DNA from: Saturnia japonica
Lineage: Eukaryota > Arthropoda > Insecta > Lepidoptera > Saturniidae
Assembly: GCA_033032175.1 (NCBI GenBank)
Contig: CM065332.1
Location: forward strand, 1,535,501 to 1,599,500
Direction: 5' to 3'
Length of the DNA stretch: 64,000 nucleotides
Shown here: one piece after another, positions 34,046-46,324 of the stretch
Numbering within the stretch: the first letter of the stretch is position 1
How the letters are laid out: each line of letters opens with the position of its first letter
Program-made: the position numbers and the translations under genes
Notes under the pieces: generated by a model
Seen by the model: only the letters and a program-made list of their open reading frames with translations
Told to the model about the DNA's origin: nothing
Databases searched by the model: none

Positions 34046-34494
34046 CTGTTTATGTTAACTTTTATTAAATAATTTTAACTAATGTAAGACGAAATATCAT
34101 TTGATTTTATTTTAAAAATAAATACTAAAGTAAAAGATAGCATCGGTTAGTAAAAATAAATTCCAATGGGACCTTAATTTCCGATAGTACCGTATCTAAA
34201 AGTGTAGTACTGTGCATCGAAATTCAAATTACTTTCGCGCCTCCCTCCGGCTCCAGCCCGCAATCTGGCCTCGTTCTAGTGACGATCAGTTTATTACGAA
34301 TCGATTCTGATTTTAATCTGCTGAATCGATTTGCGACGTTATTTATGGTTTTACATTTTGTAACAACGCTCGTTTATGTTTGACGGATTTAATTCTGTAA
34401 AAGTGTTCAGGATTTGCTACTTGTAACCTTTCGTGTTCTGAAAAGATTATTATACTTAACTTTTTATTTCTTTATCCTAGTGTTAGAGTTCATT

Positions 34495-34645
34495 GAAACT
34501 GGAAAGAATAGTTTACTTTTTATTTTTTTTATATTTTATTTATTTTAGAACTTTTAATTGGCATTGGATTTTGAACTTCGAAGGTCAAGGGATCTTTTCA
34601 AAATCATTGAATTTAGTTTTTTTTTTGTTAAAAATTGTATTGTTT
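34495..34645 (-). repeat. Repeat family F fragment
   Basis: 'ggcattggattttgaacttc' and 'ttcaaaatcattgaattt' match the F core in reverse. Confidence 0.45.
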
Positions 34646-34839
34646 AATATTAATCCTTGCCAATATATATCTGAACAGGCCTTATCAAAGTATATAATAG
34701 AAATATTTCGTGACTAGAGAGTGCGAATAATTGAAAAAGTGAAAAGCTTGAGAAATAGGTACTGCATTAATTGATTGAAGCACACCAAGAAACACGCATT
34801 GCGAGCTGCGTTTACATTACGTTTCTTTTCAATTTGACA

Positions 34840-35050
34840 GGCCTCGCGGCGCAGTAGTAGTAAGCCCTACTATTGAGCCGAGAGGTCGCGAGTTCAATCA
34901 GCTTACGACCGACACTTGTGTGATGAGCATAATTGTCAATTGTATGTCTTGGTGTTATTTATTTATATATTTATGTATATCAGCTATTTAGTTAATATAA
35001 TACAAGCTTTGCTTAGTTTGGAATTAAATGACCGTGTGTGAAATTGCGTC
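34840..35050 (+). mobile_element. tRNA-derived SINE, family D
   Basis: Head 'gcctcgcggcgcagtagt' and 'gagaggtcgcgagttcaatc' (B box-like), body 'tatatcagctatttagtt', 'caagctttgcttagtttgg', and tail 'ccgtgtgtgaaattgcg'. Confidence 0.7.
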
Positions 35051-35391
35051 CCCTTCTTTTTACCCCTTATCCTGCATTTTCTTCTACTTCTTTTCCACCA
35101 TGTTGTGAGTTTAGATTTGGCTTATTTTATTTTTTTCGATCGACCGCCTGCTTCCGTCAACCCTACTTGGGATTCAATGAAATCTAATATTACAAAATAC
35201 AGTTACAAAATTAATAATACCTAATAAATAAAATTATATAATATTAATACACAGTAATAAAATAAAATAGCAAGATAACTTCGGTTGCCGTTAGCCCAGA
35301 ATCGTCAATTACAGCAGTATCCATCCATCAGTAATGTTCATAACGAAGTAATACGAATGTCGAATTTGTAAAATTCGTTTTATAAAGTAAT

Positions 35392-35745
35392 AAGCCGTTT
35401 TTTCAAGCTCTGTTTATGTACCCCTAGTATTAGTCTATTTCTCATTGTGGATACTTTTCTACCATGTTTATGTATTTACCATAGATTTCAGTTTATTGTT
35501 ATATTTTAATGTAAGATTTCATGTTCGGCGACATCATCAACCAATTGACAGCTACCTATTCATTATCAATCATTCCACGGGCCACAGTCGCAGCTGATAA
35601 TTGTATTAAATCGCAAATATCTTTCCGTCTGTGTCTCACCATTTATTACTTGTCATTGCTTCGTATTATTTTAAACACAACATTTTGACTAAGAAATAAA
35701 GAAGTGAAAAAACATATCAAAGTAAAAAAATAAAAAAGAAATTGT
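35392..35745. repeat. Duplicated ~300 bp block (copy 1)
   Basis: Shares with 46728-46990 'tttttcaagctct', 'tatgtatttaccatagattt', 'cggcgacatcatcaa' and 'ttgcttcgtattattttaaa'. A 126-codon minus-strand open frame starting at 36026 runs into it; it has hydrophobic stretches but no recognisable family and I do not call it a gene. Confidence 0.5.
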
Positions 35746-36506
35746 AAAATTCTGTCCCCATATTTATTCATTAAAATTGACACAATTAAAATATATACTA
35801 TTATTAAAATTGTTGGCGAACTTTTCGTGCTCTGACGTCTCTCCGTGTACCTTTTTCTTAAATCTGTGATAAAAATAATATACACATCTGCAAATAACAT
35901 ATTATAATGTACTGAATAAAATCGATGTTTTGAATTCTGTAATGTATTTGTACCTAAAGATTTATTCCTGTCCCATGTAGCGCCACGCGTTGTTTTATAA
36001 ATAGATATACGATTGTAAAGCCGCAATGAACATCGTAAACACAGGAATCATCCAATAGAACAATAATAAATTTTGTATTTTACAATGAATCCGTCAAATA
36101 TTGTGCTCGTAATATTTATACGTGTCTTGGAGTTACATTGTTCACCTTACACTTTTTAGTCGTTTTAATGTGAATGTTTTATGCCAATAGTAAAAACTCC
36201 ATTATAGTAGTATTGTTTTCTTTTATATTTGTGGCGTTTTTCATGATATAATTTTGTTATCGTTCATAAATAAAGTGAATTTTGGAATTATAAACTAGAA
36301 GCGTTAATTTTAAGTTGTCACATAAAATCCCTGGTTAGTTTTAACAGGTGTACTTATTAGAAAGAAAGAAAGATAAAAGATTTATTTGTAACAAAGACAT
36401 TTGACACCGTAAAAAATAAAAAATAAATTTACAACAATCTATTAAATATGAAATGCCTCACTACAAGATGGTCCCAGTTCAGCATAATACTGGTTGTAAG
36501 CCGTTT

Positions 36507-36735
36507 TTTTTTGCACTACAAAAGTGGCAAACGAGCATACGGCCCGCCTGATGATAAGCGGCTACCCTAGCCTATGGACGCTTGTAATATCGACAGTATC
36601 AACTACCGTGTTGCCGATCTTGAATCCCCTACCCCTAGTAGCTATGGAAACCCTAATAACAGGAGGAACACAATACAAGGTTATCTAGCCGCGATCTCCT
36701 GTAGGGTGTATAAGTGTAAACTTGCTACGACCCTG
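36507..36735 (+). repeat. Repeat family C (SINE-like)
   Basis: 'gcaaacgagcatacggccc', 'tgatgataagcggctaccc', 'gaggaacacaatacaagg' and 'gatctcctgtagggtg'. Best-preserved copy. Confidence 0.65.
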
Positions 36736-36984
36736 GCTTACATATTTCGCTTCTTCAAAATTCATCAAACATTTCACTCAGGCCCATCGGCTTAGATTAC
36801 TCTTGACCTGACCTTACTTCGGAACGTCCCTAATTTTATCGTGGAACGTTCGTCTAAGTCTTCCTCTTCCAACGTTTCCATTCACACTCGCCTTTTAAGT
36901 TTCTTTAGTCATTCTTCTTTCATTCGTCCTCTCAACATGCCCAAACCATCTAAGCATCCCTTTCTCAATCCGTGTAAATAAATA

Positions 36985-37205
36985 TATATATGAGGGCACA
37001 ATTTCACACACGGCCATTTAACTTCAAACTAAGCAAAGCTTGTAATATGGTAACTAAACAGCTGATATACATACATATATAGAACAATAACACCCAAACA
37101 CACATTTATGCTCATAACACAAAGTCAGTCATGGGCGGGGATCGAACCCGCGACCTCTCGGCTCAATAGTGGCGTTTACTACTACTGCGCTACTAGGCCT
37201 GTCAA
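36985..37205 (-). mobile_element. tRNA-derived SINE, family D
   Basis: Complement of the 34840 copy, better conserved: 'cacacacggccatttaac', 'aagcaaagcttgtaatatg', 'gggatcgaacccgcgacc' (B box) and 'ctactgcgctactaggcc' (A box). A plus-strand open frame across it is a shadow. Confidence 0.75.
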
Positions 37206-37571
37206 TCAATGGATATCAATCCAATCAATGAATGGCCTATCAATGGATAGTATTTCGTATCTACATAATATATATATATATCCATATCCTATAGCTTGGA
37301 TAGATAAGGGAAGCCGATATCTAGCTTAAGTTAAAGGTAGTACTTATTACAAATATTTACTAATCGGGGATATTAAACTGAGATATTTTATTGAAAACGG
37401 CCATTTACTTTCTTTCACACCACAACGTTCTCTTAACCCACTATTTCTTATCCTGTCACTCAATTTCACTCCTACCATATCTCCTAGCGCTCTCATTTCT
37501 ACTGCATTTGTTCTACTTTCATGCTTCTACTTACATAAATAAAGAAATATCTGAGCGACTGACTTGTAAAC

Positions 37572-37715
37572 AAAAACAAAAATAAGCAAAAAAGAAAAAC
37601 ACCTATCCAGGTAAACTTGGAATATAAAACATTATCTAAATGCAAAGTTTCATAGAAATCGTTAGAGCCGTTTCCGAGAAACTAATTACATATACATATA
37701 TATACAAGAACTGCT
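37572..37715 (+). repeat. Repeat family H fragment
   Basis: 'gaatataaaacattatcta' and 'tagagccgtttccgagaaac' match the centre of the 33629 copy. Confidence 0.5.
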
Positions 37716-38131
37716 TATTTAATATAATAAGGTAATAAAAAAATGAAAGCGACAACCAACTACATCTTATTAATGTCTCGGTGTTCGTCATTATTTTTGG
37801 ATTATACTCTGCATATCATCTGGTACAGACACTATGTTGTGCTATACAAAAATTTAATTACTTACAGGCTATTTTTGTTGCTCATCGAATTGAATAAGAT
37901 CTGTGTGCGACATCAATACAAAAACAATTTATTTCTTTATGGTTGAAATTAGTCAGAGTAATATAACATCAGCAGCGATAAATAACATAACAATAACAGC
38001 ACAGAGTATACATTTTCATCATGGTTGGCTTGATTTATATTAACTAGATATAGCGCATCCGCTGACGATTCGAATTTTATGCCCACCATGAATACCAGTT
38101 TACGAAAAGTAGGAGAGATTTTATTAAATTT

Positions 38132-38397
38132 ATACATACGTACATACCACCACGCCTATATCCGCGAAGGGTTAGGCAGAGGTGTCCTAATATACACCCG
38201 CAGTTCGCCGTGTATATTTTTTAGGTCCCATGTAATAGGCGGCGAACCTATTGCTATTAATCGGGCACAAAGCCAAACTCCGAGCTGCTACTGAGAATTT
38301 CATAGAGAAACCTAATAACACTTTGCCCAACCTGGGAATCGAACCCATGACCTGAATCATAGCAGTCGCGCTTACGACCACTAAGCTAATGAGGCAG
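38132..38397 (-). mobile_element. tRNA-derived SINE, family A
   Basis: Full-length minus-strand copy: tail 'atacatacgtacatac', body 'gcgaagggttaggcagagg' and 'aactccgagctgctactg', head 'gggaatcgaacccatgac'. TTAAATT at both borders is a likely target duplication. Confidence 0.75.
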
Positions 38398-38442
38398 TTA
38401 AATTAATTATAGGTTTTATTAACGTTTTGGCGACAATTTAAC

Positions 38443-38626
38443 CTGATGTAAGGTATTTTTGCGGCTCGGCTGATGGTAAGCGGCTATCGCAGCTTAAGGA
38501 CGTTTATTAAAGGTATTACTAGCGCGTTACCGACCTTCAACCTCTCCCCCCCCCCACCCCAAGGAGCTTTGAAAACCCTATACACCGCAGGAACACAACA
38601 CAAGGTTATTAGGCTGCGATCTTCTT
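38443..38626 (+). repeat. Repeat family C, partial
   Basis: 'gctgatggtaagcggcta', a C9-rich stretch at 38547, 'gaaaaccctatacaccgcag' and 'cacaacacaaggttatt'; it then runs directly into a B SINE. Confidence 0.6.
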
Positions 38627-38795
38627 CTTCTTCCGTTCTTAAGTGACGATGTGGCCCACGATGGTGGAAACACGCTAAGCCTAGTGGCAGAAGTAGTTCT
38701 CAAGTGCAGCTGCCGGAATGAACTATAGGTGCTTAGCGACAGATTTACACTTTGAGGGTGGTAGCTAGTCAGAAGGTCATTAGAAAAGAACTTAT
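38627..38795 (-). mobile_element. SINE family B, head missing
   Basis: 'tgacgatgtggcccacga', 'ctaagcctagtggcagaa' and 'caagtgcagctgccgg' match; the tRNA head is absent. Sandwiched between a C repeat and a truncated X element. Confidence 0.6.
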
Positions 38796-39046
38796 AAATG
38801 AATTAGGGCACTTAAATGGCTTATGCTGAGTAAAAATAAATATATCATATTGATGTACTACACAATTGTATATCTCAAAGAAAACCTACAAAAAATTCAG
38901 CGAGAGCATAGTTTGTCTATCTTTTAAAGATCAACAAAAACAAGCGTTTTTGTCTTTAGAATAACCCAAACGGTAGCACGATTCGTGCTTGTACCCGTTC
39001 GACGGCATTCTGTAGTTCACGCGAACGCAGCCGCTGGCACAGCTAG
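38796..39046 (+). mobile_element. Helitron-like family X, 5'-truncated
   Basis: 3' half of X only, from 'gcacttaaatggcttatg' to 'gccgctggcacagctag', followed by T. It directly abuts a B SINE on its left. Confidence 0.6.
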
Positions 39047-40189
39047 TTGTGGCTAAACGCAAAATTATAATAAATAAATAAATGTGTACCGTAAATCTTT
39101 AATATTTCAAACAAAGCGATCTATTGACTTAGTTAACTTTTCTCTATATATTTTTGTCAAGGTCGATTACGCATAATTTAATTTCAAACTCAGAGGCACA
39201 CGCAAGCACGAAGACTTCTGTACAACGTGCTTAATTTCCAATGACCACGTCTTAACAATAAATATAACGTACATTAAAAAAAAAACATCAAACGATAAAT
39301 CGTAAAAAGAAACAACAAATATAATTCAAACTCCTAAACAACGCCAGTCTGACAACGGAACACGTTTAAACAAACAAGAAAAAAAACCGAACAACATAAT
39401 TTTTCCGTATAACCGTATCAAAATAAATACAAGTGGATAAACGTTATTTATTTCTCGGCCGCATCTTTTCAATGGCGCGGGATAATATAAACGTCGCACG
39501 CGCATCTGTATGTGCCAAAAGCAACAGTTGCTATACTGTGTACCTTTATAAAGTTATGTTTGTTTTGGACTAACATATTAGAACGATTCTTTACAGTAAC
39601 CAGCATATAGACGGAAGCTATGTGACGCGATAAAGGTGTCGTTTTCAAAAGATTAATCAATCACAGATTGTGAACGCGTCAAGTAAACAATATTTGATTA
39701 TATTACATGATTAAGAATATGGGAGAAATTGCCTTGAAACTGGATAAGTATAGAAACAGCTGCACCGCTTATTCTGCGATCACCTTTATCTGTGTTCTTC
39801 TGGATCTTCAGCCTGGCAGCGATTCTTCGCGACCAATTATTTAGGTTTGCGTCTTCGATAGCAGTTAACAGTGGACCGGCTGGATGTCGTGCAGCGTGCA
39901 CACTTCCAACAAACGGGATAAAATAATTCGTCGTTAGCGATTCGCGGCGGTGGTGCTCGATCATGGACTGTCTTACAAGGGCAGGGTGCGATGCAGCGAA
40001 AATAATAATTTAAAAAAAAACAAGTAATAAAACTAGGTACCACAGAAAAATAAAATAAACTTAATTGCTAATGCCAAAGCATTAGGCGCTAACACGGATG
40101 CCCAGACTAGTCTCGGCAACCGGTGAAGGATTGGTGCAGCACAGCGCAGCCACTATGTCTTACTACTAAATAAAACTCAAGAAATCCAA
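39047..40189. other. No gene confirmed; GC-richer block with two minus-strand frames
   Basis: 39698-40043 has overlapping minus-strand open frames of 88 and 68 codons (one includes FVGSVHAARHPAGPLLTA). Not recognised; possibly a transposon relic or an exon of a nested gene. Confidence 0.3.
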
Positions 40190-40600
40190 AGTGGTTAACA
40201 ATAAATCCGAAATTTAAATAAAACCTGACACAAGTAACTAATTCATTAAAAACATTCCAATGAGGCCAAACATGATATCTGATCTGTATTTTGGTGAGGA
40301 GTTAGATACCTAGTAGATTCTAGATGATCATATCAATTAAATAGCAGAATATTAAATTTCGACACCATCAGACCTGTGGAAGATGCTCACATCCATATAC
40401 CAACTAGAAAAAGCTGATAATTTTTAAACTGCTTAACAGAAATTCTTGAATCATAAATTAGAACACTCTCGATCAAGTTACTTTTCAACAAAAGGAAACT
40501 AAATCAAAATCGCTTCAGCCGTTTGGGAGCTACGATGCCACAAACATACAAATAGATACAAAATTACGGAATAGATACCTACAGCCAATGACAATTTATA
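40190..40600 (+). repeat. Repeat family G
   Basis: 'attccaatgaggccaaaca', 'gaggagttagatacctag', 'aatttcgacaccatcagac' and 'cttcagccgtttgggagc'. Unclassified ~400 bp unit. Confidence 0.55.
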
Positions 40601-40849
40601 TATAGACGCATCATACGCCAAGATCAGTGCACTAAAAACTGCGTAATTTAACTATACATACAAACTATGAATAATGCTTCCAGTTATTTGAGTTTTATTT
40701 ATGTGCAACCGTGAACGGGATAATACGTGACTAAAAGAATGTCAGGCAATTACCTGACTTTAATATTGCCCAAATAGACCGCGGGTAACGCATCTACCTA
40801 CACTTATAAAAATATCTTACAACACCAGTTCTCCAATTCTTAATTTTGC

Positions 40850-40985
40850 CGTACCGTGCGGATATGCAATAGTCTACCAGCCAACGTGTTCCATCCTTCT
40901 TATGGTATCAGATCTTTCAAACGAGGCGTGAAGAGGCATTTCAGCAGCCAGGTCAGCGATAACTGCCGATGAAATTTGTTCAACC
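40850..40985 (+). mobile_element. LINE tail fragment (L family)
   Basis: Encodes a RTVRICNSLPANVFHPSYG-like reading with YGIRSFKRGVKRHF after it, i.e. the C-terminal end of a non-LTR reverse transcriptase of the same family as 26506-26730. Confidence 0.6.
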
Positions 40986-41159
40986 ATTTTGTCGAGTACG
41001 TATAAGAAAAAACCACACGTTAAACTCATAATACTGTCTGTGTCGGAGGTTAAAATTAAGAAAAGTCACACACTTAACCCTAATAAACCTACCCTGGGAG
41101 GTTCATAGTGTGATGATATATGTAGCCTATTTAACTATATGTATACCAATATTTTAAAG

Positions 41160-41700
41160 TTGAAGAGTTTGTTTGTATATTTGGTTGAATACGCTAATCT
41201 CAGGACCTACAGGTTTGAATGGAAAAAATGTTTTAGGGTCGGATAGCCCATTTACCGAGGAAGGCTATAGGCTATATAATATCACGCTACGATCAATAGG
41301 AGCGGAACGTCAATGAAAAATGTTGCAAAAACGGGGGTATTTTATTCCTTTTGATAGCTTCCACTGCGTGTACTGTGTGAATGGTTAATAATGAATTATT
41401 TGCGAAGGTGATTTTATATACATGGTATTAATCCTTATCGAAATAAATACGTTATTCATCACAAGTATTTAATTTTGATCGAAATTTCCCTTTATAGTAA
41501 TTGATTTAAATGAATATCTTAGGAGATATCACAGTTTTACAATAACTCGGCAGCAACATAATGATCAAGTATCGCGAGTGCATTTTTATTATGCAGAATA
41601 ATGTGTGGGGCGGGCGATACCTATGTCTAACCCTATCTCTCTCTCTCTCTTTCTCTTATATGACGCACACGAAGTTGCGTGGATCAGCTAATATAATATA
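41160..41700 (+). repeat. Lepidoptera-type dispersed repeat ending CTAA
   Basis: 'gaatacgctaatctcaggac', 'gcccatttaccgaggaagg' and 'gctataggctatataatat', and far downstream 'tatgacgcacacgaagttg' with end 'gtggatcagctaat'. About 200 bp in the middle look inserted or diverged. The (TC)n stretch at 41636 is inside it. Confidence 0.5.
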
Positions 41701-42765
41701 TGCGATTAGAATGCGACAGTTAAACCCATTGTCTGGCCACACCTCAAGCTGTTCTGGATGTTAAAAGCAATATTGTAATGCTTACGCTATAAGCCTATAA
41801 AGCAAAAGGCAGGCGGCCTTGACACACAAGTTCGTTGTAGAAAACATACGAATTTAATTTATGTCTATCGGCGACGCGTTTCCTATTTTAATTATTATAC
41901 TGTTCAATGTCACATAATTAGTTATAAATTAATGGTTTTCGTAGGAAAAATCATGCCATTTGGTTAATTTAAGGGTTTTATGACAAAAAATATAGATTGG
42001 AATTATAAGTCTTTGAGGCGTAACATTATTTGAAAAGAAGATAGTTTGTAGTTAAATTTTATAGTCTGTTTATGAATCTATTTTACTCCATATTAGTTTT
42101 AACTGCTAAATAGAATAGGAAGAAAAGCTTATTAAAATTTAAAAGATTTTTTGTGAAGATTTTAGCTAAATATTAAAGTTAATTTTATTTAGAAATTTAT
42201 TTATCGTTTTGTTCTTTATCACTTCACAGTACATTTAACATAATATATACATTTGTTGTGTTTAGCAATCAAGTGGTGCCAGTTACGAAGTAATTATTAT
42301 TACATATTGCGTTATGAAGCGGTTAAATATTTATATAAATAATAGATATCTTTAGAGTGCATTATAATGTATACTCCGAGATATATACGTATTCCTATAT
42401 CTAATTGTGAGTGTAATGCCAGGGAATTAAGTGCGCGTGCGAGTGTGTTATGTCTCCTGAGTGAATACAACACCATACAATTTACTTTATTGTACTGTAG
42501 TGACGTAATGTCGTGATACCTCATCTCCGCCATCGGACTATAGTCAAATGTGTATTGAGGTTTTAATTTTTTCAGGAAAAAATATCCCTTTTGACTGGAA
42601 TAAATCAATATGACTGAACTTCGTGTCGAACTTCGAAATAGAGCGAAAATAAGATCAAATAAAAGCAATCTAAAATGCGACTCGTTTTTTAAAATTATGA
42701 ACACATATTTTCATATTGTATTTTAAATAGATTCTAATCTCAAAATTTCATAAATAATGATGTTT

Positions 42766-42935
42766 CTCAGTAACAGCTTGGAGTTTGGCTTTGTGCCCGA
42801 TTAATGGCAATAAGCTCACTCTATGTTAAATGGGACTTAAAAACATACCCGGCAAACTGTGAGTGTACATTAGTACACCTCTGCCTAACCCTTCGGGGAT
42901 ACAGGCGTCATGATATGATGGTATGTACTTACATG
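42766..42935 (+). mobile_element. SINE family A, 5'-truncated
   Basis: Lacks the tRNA head; starts at 'tctcagtaacagcttgg' and has 'ggctttgtgcccgattaat' and 'cctctgcctaacccttcg'. The tail is degenerate. Confidence 0.7.
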
Positions 42936-43361
42936 TTTTTCGTGACAATATAAGTCTAATTGATGTCCTAACTTACATAAGTGATAGTATATTGAATGCA
43001 TAAAAGTACTAGGTTGCATTTTTTAAATATACCTGGAAAAACGTAACGATTTCGAAAATCGATGACGTATGTATTATAATAATGAAGACACTGAACTAAA
43101 CGTGGGATGATGATAGTTTTATGGTGAAGCATTGAGCGCGGCGTGGGAACCGACTGACGCGCGGCAGGATGTTAAAAATATTACAATCGTACGGGAAATA
43201 ATACCGTATGTACACAGGGCCAAAGCGTTTTATGAAGTGTTACTTCTAACGCAATTTCACCAATAGAATTTTAAAAATCAATATGTCACAAAAGGTACGG
43301 AAGAACAGGTATAACAGAATTTGACTGTACCATAATTAAAATTTATTTTTATATTTACTTA

Positions 43362-43442
43362 TCTATATATTAATATGTGAAGCAAATGCTTTCTACCCCT
43401 TTTTAAGCGTATTTGCGTGCACGGAAGACTGTGAGATTTGGC

Positions 43443-43480
<38 letters not shown>

Positions 43481-43712
43481 GTTACTAATAAATTAAATTA
43501 AATTAATTATTTCTGCGAATCCTAAGCTGACAAGTGCTATTTAACTTAGACCCCCCAAAATATTGGCATTGTCACTCAACGAAAAGTGACAGACAGCAAG
43601 TGATGTAGATAATACTCATTTTTTAGCTTCATCAATACTACAAATGTCAAACAGAAAATAGTCTATGATCAAAAAGTCGCTGGTAGAATTTCGACCTTAG
43701 ACCATTAACTAG
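43362..43712 (+). mobile_element. Non-autonomous Helitron Hel-1 with (TA)n expansion
   Basis: Starts TCTATATATTAATATGTGAAG, shares 'gtgcacggaagactgtgag' and 'cactcaacgaaaagtgaca', and ends near CTAG at 43709. A (TA)n run at 43446-43479 replaces part of the element. The exact 3' end is less certain because the base after CTAG is A. Confidence 0.6.
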
Positions 43713-44049
43713 AGGCCTGGCCGATACCTACGTTAAAAAATAAGCATTGTTATGACAATGACTGTTGTTATGATATGACTCGTTGTATGCAACGAGGCAA
43801 TGCAGCCAGCCTTCTAGATACGTACCTTCTAGTAAAAACGCGAGGACCTCCTAATTTTTTTTTGCTTTGTCTCTTGAACCTCATTATTAGAGACGTAACA
43901 TATTCATATAACTACGTTTGGCAACGTAGGACTGTAAGAATACTTTGTCTACTTTTCTCCGTACTGAATAATCCCCTAAATATTTAAAAACACTATTTCA
44001 ATATCTCGCGAATGTGCACAATGGATAACTAAGATCTTCTGATACTTTA

Positions 44050-44335
44050 ATTCTTTAATTTTCAGTTCGCCGTAACAGCAGCACGACTGTGGAATTCGCT
44101 TCCTATCAACATCGAACTGGCTAACTCTCGAGATTCCTTCAAGTATTCGCTACGTAGGTTTTACTTGGAGCAATTGAATATTGGCTAGGTTTTTTATTTA
44201 CTAAATATTATGCACACCTCGCTTATACCTTTCTCTTGCTCCCCTGGAAGACTGGTAGAGAGTGCCTTTTAGCATTATGTCCTTCATTTGTACTTTTTTG
44301 TAATGAAGAACATATAATAATAATTGCCAGATTTT
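44050..44335 (+). mobile_element. LINE 3' end (CR1/Jockey-like)
   Basis: 44055-44188 reads FAVTAARLWNSLPINIEL, then SRDSFKYSLRRFYLEQLNIG and a stop, the typical last ~45 residues of a non-LTR reverse transcriptase. The following 150 bp (ctccctggaag..., 'tttttttgtaatgaagaac'-like) look like its 3'UTR, ending in an ATAATAATAAT tail near 44327. Confidence 0.65.
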
Positions 44336-44797
44336 CATAAAATAGTTCATACCTATTTGTGACGGAGTCACAGTTTTATAAATTTCTATTCACAAAACCA
44401 ACGGTGGGCTGTAAAGGAAAGTTCTTAACACATTTTCCTTGTTTATCTGCAAATCTGCAGCACCTATATAACTATACCTACGTTTATGGATGTAAACGTA
44501 AATCGAAGGAAGTTTTTGTTATTAAAATTCACTTCGATTATGCTTTATCTACGTTCGAAGCTCGTAAAAATGTTATAGACGCTCCGACTTTATCTTTCGA
44601 GCTTCAAAAGGTTTTTTGCATTTAATTTTTTTAACGTAAACAAGAATACCTACAGGTTTCGGAGTTGTATTTATAAGCTTTTTCGTAGAATTTGTTGTTA
44701 TATTTTTTTGGTATAAAGTTTAACTGCGTATCGCTGGTTATGGATCTAGTTCTTTTGGCCGTGTAGTAATTGAAAACCTTTTTGAGCAAGCGGCTAA

Positions 44798-45249
44798 GGG
44801 AGCGTTCTAGTGTTACGTAACGCAATTTGGGGGAGGGGGGTCTTTTATAACGTTACGATGCGCTACTACGGCGGGAGGGGGGTTCGAACAACGCATTACA
44901 TAACATTGTTTTTTTTTTTTAATTTTAATAAAAAGCTAGGCAATTAAGATTTCCCAAGTTCGCAACCCTTTTCATTTGTTTTACGGGGAATCCCTCGACT
45001 GTATGGCTGTAGTCAAGTGTTGTTAAAGTGAGTTCATACTGTAATGTCCTCAAAACAGGAAGATTTGCATCATCAGCTCTTCTTGGCCTATAAAAGCTCT
45101 CATGCTGACATGCCGACTTGGGTGTTACGTAACGTGTTTAAGGAGTGGGAGGGGGGGGGGGTACAGAAAAATGTTACGGCGCCTTACATGAGGCGGAGGG
45201 AGGGTCAAAAATCGTCAAAAATTGGGTTATGTAAAACTGGAACGCCCCC
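44798..45249. mobile_element. MITE with 31 bp TIRs and TAA duplication
   Basis: 452 bp. The left end GGGAGCGTTCTAGTGTTACG and right-end complement GGGGGCGTTCCAGTTTTACA pair over ~31 bp with 6 mismatches, and TAA flanks both sides (44795-44797, 45250-45252). Inside are two GTTACGTAAC palindromes (44812, 45124) and long G runs. TAA duplication points to PIF/Harbinger-type mobilisation (inference). Confidence 0.6.
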
Positions 45250-45289
45250 TAACTTAATAACTTATGCTTGATTTATGTTTAGATAAAAA

Positions 45290-45690
45290 CAAAGGAACTT
45301 AAAAACTCGACACAAGTAATTAGTTTATTGAGACGATTCCAATGAGTCCAAACACGATATCTCTGCAGTAAGTTAGTGAGGAGTTAGGTATTCTGAAGAT
45401 TCCAGATAACGCTGCAGCGTCCGATCAAGGATACTATGTTCTTGTACTATCATTAAAGTAACAGAATACCAAATTTCGACTCGATCATACCTGTGGAAGA
45501 TGCTCACATCTATTTATCAACTATAAAAGAGCTGATAATCAAAACGACTAAAAAAAATTTGAATCATAGCTTGTTACACTCCCTATCATGTTATATTTAA
45601 AAACAAAAAAAAAAAAAATAAATCAAAATCGGTCCACTCGCTTGGGAGCTATGGAACAAACACAAATTTGTTTGCGTTGGGGGTTAAAAA
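45290..45690 (+). repeat. Repeat family G
   Basis: 'attccaatgagtccaaaca', 'gtgaggagttaggtattc', 'aatttcgactcgatcata' and 'ctcgcttgggagctatgg'. Confidence 0.55.
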
Positions 45691-45765
45691 TAGCATCTAT
45701 GCGAACTTGACACTTGAATTTCAATAAAAGCTTGAAAGTTGTCATGGGACTTACATGCATATAAT

Positions 45766-45990
45766 ACCTTCACGTCTGTATAAGGGTTAGGCAGAGGTAT
45801 ACTAACACCCATAATTCGCCGGGTATGTATTTAGGTCCCGTGTACAAGAGTACGAGCCTATTGCAATTAATCAGACATAAAACCAAACTCCGAGCTGCTA
45901 CTGAGAATTTCATAGAAAAACCCAATATCACTTTTCTTAATCTGGGAATCGAACCCAGGACCTCGAGCATAGCTAGGCTAATGAGACACA
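45766..45990 (-). mobile_element. tRNA-derived SINE, family A
   Basis: Minus-strand copy with body 'ataagggttaggcagagg' and 'aactccgagctgctactg' and head 'gggaatcgaacccaggac'; the A-box side is partly deleted. Confidence 0.7.
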
Positions 45991-46324
45991 CGATAGTAAC
46001 GAAGTTTATTTATCGTGATATGTTATGCTACGAGCTTTCTATATAGTATGTACATACAGTACGAGTGGTTGATGTTTCGAATAGCCCCGATTTGGCATTT
46101 TAGATATTTTTTGGGTTTTTGTTTATAAAGTTATAAACATAAACATTTTTTAACAGATGAAGTGATTTCACGACTGTCATATGTTTGAAAATCGCATATA
46201 TGTATGTTTTTTTAATTGGCTGTTAAAACTTAGTTACGGTATGTTACCTTTTCATATTAATTTGTAAAGAGCCGACCAGACGCGAGGCTGGCTGAATGGT
46301 ACTTAGCGATGTCCCATGAGAACG

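Noticed and set aside
33728..34072. 114-codon plus-strand open frame
   Set aside because: Lies within a family H repeat that occurs elsewhere without the frame.
35646..36026. 126-codon minus-strand frame with membrane-like stretches
   Set aside because: AT-rich DNA yields hydrophobic Ile/Phe/Leu frames by chance, and part of it is in a duplicated repeat block whose second copy does not keep the frame.
41636..41656. (TC)n tract as promoter GAGA element
   Set aside because: Falls inside a dispersed repeat at a usual microsatellite position; no gene start nearby.
42312..42704. 130-codon minus-strand frame
   Set aside because: No motif, no repeat, no splice context; probably chance.
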